64,000 nucleotides of DNA from Austropuccinia psidii (lineage: Eukaryota; Basidiomycota; Pucciniomycetes; Pucciniales; Sphaerophragmiaceae): assembly GCA_023105745.1 (NCBI GenBank), contig JALGQZ010000014.1:4249888-4313887 (forward strand), read 5' to 3'. The notes below the pieces were generated by a model. The model was not told the origin of the DNA. It was given only the letters and a program-made list of their open reading frames with translations, and did not search any database. The first letter of the stretch is position 1, and each line of letters begins with the position of its first letter. Below, in pieces: positions 34,240 through 45,360 of this stretch. A program made the position numbers and the translations under genes.

Positions 34240-34790
34240 TTTGGGGGCCTGGTAATGATTTTAACCAATTTTTGGGACATAAATCATATTCTAGACCTTA
34301 ATTTACTCTTTTTTGACATATAATTGCCATATTTACTTTGATTCTGGCTTCTTTGGGACTTATCCCTCATAAATAATGTTTAGAATATTAATAAATTTAT
34401 TTTTTCTTAAGAATATTGTTTGAAAAAATATACTATCGAGTGATTTGAAATAAATTTTTCTTTTCTAACTAGTGGATTTTTCACATCACAGACTTGAAAT
34501 TTATTCTTTGAGTTATTCTAGTATAAAATGAATAATAATACAATTTTGATTAATAACTTATTAATTGCATAATTATCATTTCTTTAGAGAAAAGATAAAA
34601 TAAAATAAAAAATTAAAAAAAAGTCAAAAATATTTATTTAAAAACATTTTTCTTTATTCTTTGGACATTTTTCTTTATTTTTGGCATAATTTGCCATAAA
34701 TTACACTAAAACACCTTTATCCAACAAGTTGAGTTTATAAGTTATTTTTATTGTTTAATGAAATAACTTATATTTTTGGTTTTTTCTCTA
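34240..34790 (+). other. Gypsy leader
   Basis: AT-rich sequence between the 5' LTR and the gag start. It opens TTTGGGGGCCTGG, which may hold the primer-binding site. No coding sequence is visible. Confidence 0.4.
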
Positions 34791-37088
34791 GTGTCATCCA
34801 CCAGAGAAAGCTCTTTAGACTCTGAGGTCTCAGAGTCTAGTATTGTAATTCAAACCACCCCAGCACCAAGAGGTTTAATTACCAAAGAACCCTTTAAAGG
34901 TCCAGCAGGTGAATTCAATCAATTTCTTAGTCCATTTATCTTTAAATTGATTTGAAATTACTCCTACTACAAGTGGAAGTAACCACTCCATCCAATCAAA
35001 TGGATCTGGACCAGGACATTCCAGTCATGAATCCAAAGGGCAAGATTGTCAGCCCAGAGGAGAGGCACAAATGGAAGATTCCAGAACTTCCACCAGTCCT
35101 CAAAGGTGAGCCAGCACCTTTGACACTCTTATTGAGTCCAGAAGCTGACATAACTGCTATTCCTGTTGTCACACCTGAATCATTTCAAACAGGAAACAAT
35201 ACAAATATACCAGTCTCAATACAAGAACTGATTTATGGCATCAAAGTAGCAGGAGTGGGAACTTCTTCCAATTCTTTGGATAGGCAAAATGAGCTCATAT
35301 CTTCAAGCAAAGAAGTTCATGGCCCCAGAAAAGACAGAGGATCTTCTGAAGGGTTGGATATCCATGTCTTGCAAAGGACAAGTCCAAAAGATAAAAGCTT
35401 GGTTGAAAAACCAAAGCATGTTGTCAGAGGACCAGAGGAAGAATTTGGCCCAAGGAAAGGAAAACAGCCCAGTGGAAGCTCCCCAAGCCTCCAAAAGTAA
35501 AACTCCTCCTCAACAAGTGCCAAAAAAGGGCAAGCAAACCCCAAAGAACAATCAGAAGGGCAAGCAAAAGGCAAAGCCCAAGTGCAACAAGCCTTACCCA
35601 CAGAACTACAGAATTCCCAAGAAAGAGAAGACAGCCATGGACAATGTGTTCAATATTGCAAGAGCTCTGATGGAAGTCAAAGCCAAGGAGGAGGAAATAA
35701 TGAACCAATCCTTTCCAAAGAAATAGACCTCTTAAAGCTTGTGAATCATTTTGAAACTTGTAATAAAGAGATTTTAGCAAAGCTGGAAAATTCTGAGTAC
35801 ATCCAACAGAAGGTGGGTAGAGAGATTTTACAAGTAAAAGAGACACAAAAGACCATTATTGGTCTAGAAGGTGTTAATCAAGACAATGTTTTGTCTTTGA
35901 CACATATTTGTGCAAGAATTGAGTCTAAAGTTACCTTCCTCAACAATCAGATTACAGTTCTATTCCTTTTATTACTAAGCAATTAAGAGAATGAATAATA
36001 CAAGTCCAGAACTTGAAAAATTCAACTGGTCACAATGCAGCTCTTTTCAAGAACAATTGGAAAAAAGTGATAAAGCAAGACTTGAATTGAAAGAAGATAT
36101 TCAATTAAGTATTCATATCATATCACTGAAAAATAAATTACCAAGACAGTAAACACCAATTCTTGACAGAAATGTGCTGAACTTGAACAATTATTTACAT
36201 CATACAATTTCAAGTAATGCAGAAGTGGAGACTGCTTGTAATTTTAAATACATTCCAAGATTAGAGGAATGGCCAACCGTCAGTGGTGAAGGATAATATA
36301 ATCATATAGAATTTATGAAAACAATTGATATGTTCAAAGAAGAATTTAACATACCAGATGAATACATAAATGCCATATTTCACTCATCATTTACCAAATC
36401 AGAAAAGAAATGGTATTCAAAAATTAGACAAGACCATGGTAAACATTATTGGCCTTAGTGGAAAGAACAAGTTATTTCCAAATGGTCAAATGATTCCTGG
36501 AGATTTAAGATGGAAAGTTCCTTTGAAGAATCCATCTTCAATATTGAGAGGTACAGGCACATGTCCTGGTTTCTCAAGCAGAAGGACATATTAACTGCCC
36601 TTTGTCCTGATATGTCTGAAACAATGATACATAAAAGGATAATAAGGAAATGTGGTGGTGACCTTGAGCATTCTATAAGAAGCAGATTTATTGAGCCTTT
36701 CTCTACAGAAGATTATATCAATGCCATGGAAGACATTACAACCAGAACAAAAATTGGAAGAAATTGGTATAAACCCCCAATAGATAACAAGCCTAGTGGG
36801 AAACCCATTTCAAAACCAAATAAACCACATGATAAAGCTCCTTTGAAATTTCATTAATGTGGAAGTAAATCTCATTTGGCCAATAATTGTCCAAAAAAGA
36901 CAAGAATCAATGAGAGAGAAATTGAAAAAGAGGATGACACAAAAGAAGCCAATGACTTATCTTTACATGAAAGGTACTTGGAGCCTTCTGAAGAAGAAGA
37001 ACTAACTGATAAGCTTAGTAGAGATAAAATTAATGTTCACTTTGAGGTCACAGAAGTGCATACTCACTTACCACAGTACAGTGATTAA
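34791..37088 (+). pseudogene. Degenerate gypsy gag
   Basis: Several shifted fragments form one gag: 34,952-35,500 (starting in a 'MDLDQDIPVMNPKGK' segment), 35,582-35,986 (coiled-coil-like, EILAKLENSEYIQQKVGREIL), 36,510-36,857 and 36,876-37,088. The nucleocapsid zinc knuckle near 36,850 survives only as CGSKSHLANNC. Its first Cys is now Phe and a TAA stop sits just before the second Cys. The wording of this gag is the main reason I suggest Austropuccinia as the host. Confidence 0.8.
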
Positions 37089-37091
37089 TGT

Positions 37092-37700
37092 ATGGATCTC
37101 ATTCATGTGCAAGATGCTAAGATGCAGAAAGCCAAACCTGCCAGAGGTAAAGGCTATACAGCTGGATCATCCTGCATCATTAATATTGTGATAAAAAACA
37201 AAGAAGCCAAGATAAATCTTGAATCAGGGGCTTTTTGTACTTGTGTTGGAAAAGATTATCTTCAAATTATTTATACCAATTGGCAAGAAAAGTTAATGCC
37301 GATTGAAGGTATAAAATTCAGCAGTCCTAGACAAGATATGCATCCCTTGGGCATTCTTGAAGCAGAAATCATATTCCCTCATCCTTCAGGAAGTATCAGA
37401 TTGAAAGTTGAATTTTTTGTAATGAATCATTGTACTTCACAACATTTTATACTTGCAAATGATTATCTTAATATTTATAGTATTGATATTAATAATCATA
37501 AAGACAGATATTTCACTATAGGGGAAAATAAAAGGCAGAAATTTGCTTTTCCTCTAGAAAAAGGAGAAATGACTTTCATTATACAAGTAAGGAATGTTAA
37601 TAAGGACATATTTGTGTCAGATCAATTAATTAAAGCACAAATTAACCCTGAATTAACATTACAAGTTAAGGAAGAGCATATTGAAATCTTATTTCAATAA
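37092..37700 (+). pseudogene. Gypsy aspartic protease region, catalytic Asp changed
   Basis: This 202-codon open stretch carries the retropepsin-like block AKINLESGAFCTCVGKDYL. The active-site triad should read DSGA or DTGA; here the Asp is Glu, so the protease is probably inactive. The flap and hydrophobic core around it remain legible. It follows gag after a stop at 37,088. Confidence 0.75.
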
Positions 37701-39140
37701 AAAGAAGGCTTTGCTTCTAATAATGAACCAATTGGAGCCATCAAAGGGAATGAAGTGGACATTGTTCTTAATTTGGAAAGACCTTACCCTCCACTATTAA
37801 GAAGACCAGCTTACCCAGCTAGCCCCAGAGCTAGAGAAGCATTTGAAACTCATATTGATGAGTGTATTAAACTTGGAGTTCTTAGAAAAGTTGGACACAA
37901 TGAAGAAGTAGAAGTCACAACTCCTTTAATCATTACTTAGCATAATGATAAACCAAGGATGGTTGGTGATTTTAGAGCATTTGATACTTACACTATTCCA
38001 GATAGGTATTCAATCCCTAGAATCCATTAGACTTTGACTCAATTATTCAAAGCAAGATTTATCACTTCTATCGATGCCCTTAGAGGCTTTCATCAGAATT
38101 TTTTGACACCTTATCCTAGGAAATTATTGAGCATAATTTCTCATTGTGGTACTTATGAATACTTGAGGATGCCTTTTGGTATTAAAAATGCACCCTCTCA
38201 TTATCAAAGAATGATGAATACCATTTTCCCACATGAAGTATCAGAGGGATGGTTGATAATTTATATTGATGACATTATCATTTGTTCAGAAACTTGGCAC
38301 TTGCATTTAGAGAGACTTTCATTGGTACTTATGAAGATTCTTCAAGTGAACATGAAAATATCTCTTAAAAAATGTAATTTTGGGTTTCTTTAGTTGTAAT
38401 CTCTAGGAAATATAGTCTAAGGACTGAGCCTTGGTGTTGATAAAAACAAAGTGTCTGCAGGTTTACTGAAACAAATGCCCCAGAACAAAAAAGGAATGAT
38501 GTCTTTCTTAGGGTTTGCCAGCTATTAAAGGCAATACCTTAAAGATTTTGCAATCCATGCCAAATTATTGTATAGAATTTTTGATCAACAAGCTGTCTTT
38601 AGAATGAAACAGGGAAGTATTCAAGCATATGAAAAAATCAAGTATGCATTGACTAATGCACCATTTTTATTGATTCCAGACTGGAAAATTCCTTTCAAGT
38701 TGTACATTGATGCATGTGGTGAATTTTTTGGTGCAGCTCTTCATCAAGTTCAAATTTTCAACGACAAGCCTTACGAAGGTCCAATTTGTTTTATCTCAGG
38801 AAAAATAAAGCCTGCTGAGGTCAGGTATAGATCTATCCAAATGGGGTGTCTTTGCCTTGTTTGTGCTCTAGAAAAACTTCATTATTATCTTGATGGTAGT
38901 GTGCTTGAAGTAATTACTGATTTTAATGCAGTGAAATCACTTCTTAACATGAAAACTCCAAACAGACACATGTTAAAATGGAAGATTGTTATACAGGAGT
39001 ATAGAGGTAATATTATCAAAGTACAAAAAGCTGGAAATATTCACAAGAATAATGATGGATTAAGTAGATGGACATTACCCATTACACCTGACAATCCTTC
39101 CTATGTTCCTACAAGTGCAGAACCTCAGATTCCAATTTAA
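37701..39140 (+). pseudogene. Degenerate gypsy reverse transcriptase and RNase H
   Basis: Fragments at 37,755-37,940, 38,034-38,393 and 38,568-39,140 cover the polymerase and RNase H. Visible blocks are RPAYPASPRAREAFE, LRMPFGIKNAPSHYQRMMN, the catalytic YIDDIIIC near 38,263, and [15 protein letters not shown] opening the RNase H. The stops between fragments are mostly single substitutions (for example TAG at about 37,938, in a position I recall as Trp). Confidence 0.85.
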
Positions 39141-39631
39141 GGAGTTAACATCACAGATTTGGGTACAGAACTCTTTGAAGAAGCTACAGAAAGCTATAAA
39201 AAAGATAAGAATTTTTATATTCTTACTGCTCTGCTTGACAAAGATTGCAAAGATGCAGCTTTGGATAATTCTCTGGATGATATTTGGAAGACATCTCATG
39301 ACAATGGAAGATTCCATTTATTTGATGGTATCTTATATCATAGATCTAAACACACATGTGTCATGTTCTTATGTAGCAGAATGTTTATCAACACAATACT
39401 ATGATAGCATTTATTCTGAACATCTGTTTTAGGACAGAACAATGGAAAGAATTAAGAAATGTGCCTGGTGTCCATATTGGAGAAAAGATGTCATTGAGTA
39501 CTGTCATAGTTGTGATAGATTCCAGTAAGCCAATAAAGCTACTGGTAAAAGATTTGGTTCAATGATTCATATCCAGGAACCAAGAACCCCATAGTAAGTG
39601 GTTCATATGGATTGGGTAGCTTCTTTACCAC
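39141..39631 (+). pseudogene. Gypsy integrase, N-terminal part, cut by an insertion
   Basis: The zinc-binding part of the integrase is seen as ECYDSIYSEHLF-like sequence and CHSCDRFQ near 39,505. The frame runs to VHMDWVASLPL at 39,631, then breaks inside a conserved LPPGG motif where another element is inserted. The motif resumes at about 41,512. Confidence 0.75.
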
Positions 39632-41511
39632 TGTGGTATTCCATACCTTTTTACCAGTTTCAAGAAATTTTTTGAAAATTAACAGTTGGAAAATCAAGAT
39701 CAAAATGACTAATTCAGAAAATCACCACTCAAAGGACATGCTTAAAATCACAAAAAACCTAGGAATAACATCGGCAGTAGGGAGGAATGGAAGATTTTAG
39801 CATTCACAATTGAAATATTCAATATACTTCTATAATTAAATGAATAATAGAGGAGTCCAATCTTATGGAGCTACATAATAAAACTTACATATAAGGCTTA
39901 CATGATCAACAATAGTCTTAATACATACAGAAAACTCAAAATTACATGCGAAAAGTAACATTGTAGTATTATATCCACCCTAAAGCCATCAAAAAGATTA
40001 TATTACCAAGAATTACAGTAACCAAAATACAGTTCATGTGACACAAGGATCATATGACAGTATCCAATTCAACTCAATACATGTTAAATCCACTAAAAAC
40101 CTGAAATTAAATAACAATACAGGCACTTAAAGAAGGTTTATGCAATCCACATGCATGACATCTGTACATTACACAGCCTCAAGATCATCAAATACAGCTC
40201 GATTCAACTTCAATTAGCTGCATGAAAGGGGAATACACTAAACTTTAAACCACACAGCAATTACAGTAATCAAGAATTAAAACTCAAGAAGATATCCCCA
40301 CATTTCACAGCATTATTGCCTGAAACTAAATAAATCTTACAAACAAAATTATACAAGGGCTTATTCACATAACACAACCTTCATCCTTTACTCACCAGAA
40401 TTAATTACTCAAGGCTATGCAAGCTGACTAAAGCAGTGCAAAAGAGAAGTAACCTGATATTTTTATCAAAATCCCCACCAAACAAAACATCTCAACCTTC
40501 ATTTTGACCAAACAAATGGTGAAAATATCTCAGTCATATGATACCATTCCCAATTTTACACACTAGCATTAATCTCTCAAGGCTGTGCAAGATTACTAAT
40601 GCAGTATAACAGATAGTTCATCTGACTTTTGTTAAAAAAATCTACACCAGCAAAATTATCTCAAGGGCAAGAATGAAACTTTACATGGAGAGCCCATGGG
40701 TATTTCTCACAACATAAAAGGAGGCCTCTCTCTCTCATTTTCTCCTCTTCTTCTCATGAATCCAATTAGCTATATACCAAGAAGGAGAATAACTATTCAT
40801 CCCTTACTAGTAGGTTAATCTAGAAATTATTATTATTATTATTATTATTATTACATTACATTAAAAGTGATTTATATATAGCTGTAGTTAACAGTAGGTC
40901 TGCCTATATTATAAATTCATTTATTAGTGAAATACTCATACTCAACAAAATATTTATATTATACTCTTCTCACTAGAAGAAAATCCATATCACTATTATT
41001 ATTATCACAAAATATATATTTAACATATTATCAAAATTATTTATCAATTACACTTATTTAAGATATCAAACAATATTATTATATTATCACTATTACTAAA
41101 TTTTCTCATATCGAGCTATTATCCATTAAACAAAATACCTTCAACAAAGAAAACAACTTAAAATCACCACTCAGTACTATTATATCTATTATTTATCTAC
41201 TCAATTATTATCTTATCATCTTGAAATCACCTACAAATTTATTTATTTAAAATTATTATTATTTTATCATTAGTCTGATTATTTAATAGGTCTGATAGAG
41301 ACTGCTAAAAAGTCTTCTCTAGTTGTAAAGCCACAATCTTAAATATTGATTTGTGAGCTCTGTAGGGAGATTGTTTAGTATATTCAGAGGGGCAGCTAAA
41401 ACACCATTAGCACCCTTGGTTACAGGAGTACTTCAGAAATTCAAAACTGTTTACCTGTGATTTCCCCCTCAAGGACTGCCTTATCCAATCCCACCAAAAG
41501 GAGTTCCACAC
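39632..41511. mobile_element. 1.9-kb insertion inside gypsy integrase, solo-LTR-like
   Basis: The segment starts TGTGGTATTCC and ends GGAGTTCCACA, so its ends are imperfect inverted repeats of TG..CA type. Removing it rejoins TTACCAC and CTGGAGG and restores the integrase Leu-Pro-Pro-Gly-Gly block. The short direct repeat ACCAC (39,627-39,631 and 41,511-41,515; one base overlaps the terminal CA) is the target duplication. No coding sequence is visible inside. It holds an (ATT)n run at 40,826-40,852. A solo LTR of a second retroelement is the simplest reading. Confidence 0.8.
40826..40852. repeat. (ATT)n microsatellite
   Basis: About nine uninterrupted ATT units inside the solo-LTR-like insertion. 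Confidence 0.9.
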
Positions 41512-42590
41512 CACCTGGAGGTGATAAGAGTTACAATAAATGTCTTGTTATTGTAGAAATATATAGCAAAACTCCAATCTTTTTACCATGTCATAAAGAT
41601 GACACAGCTATGGATACAGCTCTTTTGATTTGGAACAAAGTCATATCCCATACTGGTCTCTTTAAAAATATCAATAGTAATACAGACTCAAAATTTACAT
41701 CAGCCTTATGGACTAATTTACATAAGATTTTGGGTACAAAACTATCATTCTCAACAGCATACCATCCACAAACAGATGAGTTAGCAGAAAGAATGATTCA
41801 AAACCTTGAGGACACAATAAGAAGATTTTGTGCTTATGGTCTAGAGCTTAAAGATTCCAATGGCTTTACCCATGATTGGTGTACTCTTATAACATAATTG
41901 GAATTAGCCTATAAGACTTCTATCCATGCTTCAAGAGGAAAAACTCCTGGAATTTTGGAAAAAGGATGGAACCCTAAACTTCTAGTTGATACTTTGAAAA
42001 AAGATTTAGTTGATATTAATCCAACTGCTTCAAGCTTAACACTATTTCTCAATAAAGTGAGAAATCATGCAAATCAAAGCATGAATTATTCCATTGAATA
42101 TGCTAAACAGAAGTGGTATAAAAGTCATAAAGCCTCAGAATTCAAAGTAGGGAGCTTAATACTAGTTTCAACCTTGAACTTTGATAATATTGAAGGCCCA
42201 AAGAAATTGAAAGATTCCTTTTCAGGACCATTTATTATTAAAGCTCTTCATGGGACAAATTCAGTGCAAGTACAACTGTCAGGAGAACTGGAAACAAACA
42301 TCCAACTTTCCCTGTAAGTCTACCAAAGCATTACACTTCAATTGACAAGGAATTATTTCCTTTGAGAAATAAAACACCCTTAGAAGTACCCCCGCTTGAT
42401 CAAAGTGAGGGAAAAAGTACTGAAAGTCTTGAAAGAAAGAAGAATTAGGGGAAAGAATGAAAGAGAGTACTTAGTCAGGTACAGGAATCCACAAAATGAA
42501 GATTAATGGATTGCAGAAAGTAAAATACCTGATTCCCAAAAGGTTCTCAGAAGATTCAGACATGAGATAACATCAATTCCTAAATGAAAT
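41512..42590 (+). pseudogene. Gypsy integrase core and chromodomain-like tail
   Basis: The frame resumes at PPGGDKSYNKCLVIV (41,512 on). The core shows STAYHPQTDELAERMI with the catalytic Glu, but the block that usually reads D-R-D-P-K-F is NTDSKF, so one acidic residue is doubtful. A TAA at about 41,895 separates the next open part, 41,898-42,317. A chromodomain-like end (EREYLVRYRNPQNED, RFRHE) runs to about 42,586 in broken frames. This tail marks the element as a chromovirus. Confidence 0.8.
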
Positions 42591-42724
42591 TTTGAATTGT
42601 GTGCTTAACATACTTCAAAGGTGTAAATAGAGAGGTTAGACAGTGGATTATACCCCCCCCCAAATAAATTGGGGGTATACTACAAAAGAAAAATTGTGGT
42701 ACAATTTTTTTTGGCATTAGGGAA
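42591..42724 (+). other. Gypsy 3' leader with C-run/G-run inverted repeat
   Basis: TATACCCCC and GGGGGTATA (42,649-42,679) form a hairpin just before the 3' LTR. The G-rich arm may be part of a polypurine tract. Confidence 0.4.
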
Positions 42725-44887
42725 TGTGAGCCTGTGAAGTATATATGACATACCCATATGGGCACAAATAACGTTATATAAAATGGATTCAGTCTTGAAC
42801 AGAATTTTCAATTTACCTCAAAATAAAAAATAACAAAATATAAGTATAATTTTTTTTGATAAACAAAGCTTTAATTATTATGTCATTTTTGGATTCTACA
42901 CCAAAAATAACCTAGGGTACACCCACAGGGTGTTATACTCAAAAATGATTATTTCTTATGCTATTCAAAGATTTAAAAATCTCACAGTACAATTGCAACT
43001 TTTTTTAACATTTTTTCAAAATTGCTAAATTTAAACTCAAATAAGGTTAAATTTAAAGTTGCATAAGGATTATGAAAACATACCAAAATTTTAGTTAAAA
43101 TTGAGGTGTTGTGTATATTTACTGAATTGGCTAAGGATTTGCCATACAGGATGTAACTCCTGTGTGCAATCAGTTTAAAAGATTTTAAGGCCATATTATA
43201 GCTTTAAATAAATAAAAGGTAAAATCCAGACAAAAAGGTGGGACAAATGAAAAAGACCAAACAGGGCTGGGGTACCCAGCTTTTTGGATCTGCAAGGATT
43301 CAATTAAGGTTTTCCACCTGTATTGAAGGATTTTTAACCTTATTTGAACTTCATGATTATACTTTGATCCAAACTTACAGTTTAAACTGGTTTTATCCCA
43401 ATTTGGACAGGAATTTCAAGCTGCCAAAGGGTAAATCCCAATATACAATCTTGAAATCAAGGTTTTAAGAACTTTCAAAGCTTAAATAAGCGCAACACTT
43501 TAAAGTTACAAGCTTTAAAACCTTATCAAAAGTTAAGGTTTGGTGTTTATTGCTATTTTACATGGAAAAATAGTAATAACTTCAAAAATTCATTAAAAAT
43601 CTAATTCTTCATGGATTTTCATGAAAGCTTCACACAGCTTAAAATTCAATGTTATCTGTGTATGATCCAAATTTTAAGTATCTTTTATAAACAGGTTTTA
43701 TTGTTAATTAGCCTGGGAATTTACTCTTTTAATTATACTTAAAGAAAATTAAGATTTCTTTAAAAATTAATTAAAAATCCATTTCAAAAGATTTTTGCTT
43801 GAAGCTCTATTCTTAAGCTGTTCATGTGATTAACGTTAATATAAATAAGCTTATCTTATATTAAAACCTAAAATAATTAACCCAAATGAGGATTAAAGCT
43901 ACTTGGAGTTAAGAATAACACTGGTAACTTTAAATTGGAATTAAAAATAAGTTACCTTAAGCTAAGAACCTGATTTTCAAGCATAGGTTTTTGGTTTTGA
44001 CCTTAGCACGCCCTCTTTATACATTATGAATCATGAGAGCTGCTCTGCATACATAAAAAGAGTCTATTTATCACTATTTTTGTCCATCATTCATTGTTAA
44101 TCCAATTATATTAGACATTTAAAACAGGTAAAGTTTTATTACATATAAAATCTTATTATCAAAGTAACTCTTAAGTTATTTTACTCTTTATTAATCTTAA
44201 AATTAAAGAATTGAAATAATAGAATTCAGACTTTTTTTATAATCACCAATAATATATTTTATTTTATAAAATTATCATCTTAAATATCTTTTAAAATCCT
44301 CAAATTCCTCTTAAAAACTCTTTAAGTCATTTTTTTATGATAAAAGGTTGTTTTATCCTTAAAATATTGATTTTTTGGAGTGTTTTGAACTTATAATAAT
44401 TATTTAATATAATTACTGCTGTATTTAACCTTTTGCATTAAATGTATATTATAAGTAAGTTTTTTCTCTGAAGTTCTATATTTTTTATCTATTAGTAGCT
44501 TTTTTATATAGAACGTTTGTATAAGAATCATTTCTGCACAGTGTTTGTTATAATTCTTTCATAAAGAATATTTATATTATTTATAAGTGGTTAAATATCA
44601 ATATTTTCCACATGTAATTTGCTCATTAAGAGTTGTACACTTCTTATTGTTATAATTGTCAGTGACTATAACAATAATAGAATAATTATAATTTATTATA
44701 ATGATTAAGATTTTTTTATCATTAAATTATTTAATAACTTAAATTTCTTTTTTTAATATAATTATTTTCAATAATTATATATATTTGTGGTTATAATATT
44801 TTATTTTATTATATTTGTTTACTGAGGAAAGTCATAGTACTCTTGATATTGTTACTATCATCAAGAGTTTCATAGACAAAACTTACA
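42725..44887 (+). repeat. Ty3/gypsy 3' LTR, 2.2 kb
   Basis: It begins TGTGAGCCTGTGAAG and ends AACTTACA and matches the 5' LTR throughout. Shared blocks include AACCTAGGGTACACCCACAG and AGTAATAACTTCAAAAATTC. Very long LTRs are a feature of some rust gypsy families. Confidence 0.88.
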
Positions 44888-45360
44888 TGGCCTTTGGTGA
44901 CTGCCAGAGGCCATTTCTTGATTTTGTGGGGACCATGGTTGAAACTGGCCAGATTGAGTTTTTGGGACATTTTGGCCCTTAGGGATTGGGGGGTAAGATT
45001 TGGTTCTGGACCCACCTGGGATTGGGTCCAGAGGTATGCCCCTTTGGCTTCATTGGGTTCAGGCCAAAGGGTTCTATGGATCATGGGCTGTAATATGTGG
45101 TCTATGTTCTTTAGGGAGCCTAAATGGCCCAAAACCCTGAATCAAAGGGGTGGGCCAGAGGCCCTGGAAATGGCTGGAGGGCCAAAGGCCCCTGGAGAGC
45201 TAAAGAGACCCCCCATGCCCCATTTCAGTGGAAGAGGATTGTGGCAAAGAAGATACCAATTTGGCCAAGAGGCCATAGGATCAGGATATGGCCAGGGATA
45301 ATGGGAGTGGCTCAGAGGCCACTAAACACCATAAGGGAGGCCAATTGGCCATAAATTGGT
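44888..45360. repeat. GGCC-rich low-divergence segment
   Basis: This stretch is much richer in G and C than its flanks. It repeats GGCCNNNGGCC-like words (GCCAGAGGCC, GGCCAAGAGGCC, CCAATTGGCC). Forward ORFs give Trp/Pro/Gly-rich peptides that are probably not proteins. It resembles repeat-derived sequence common in large rust genomes. Confidence 0.5.
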
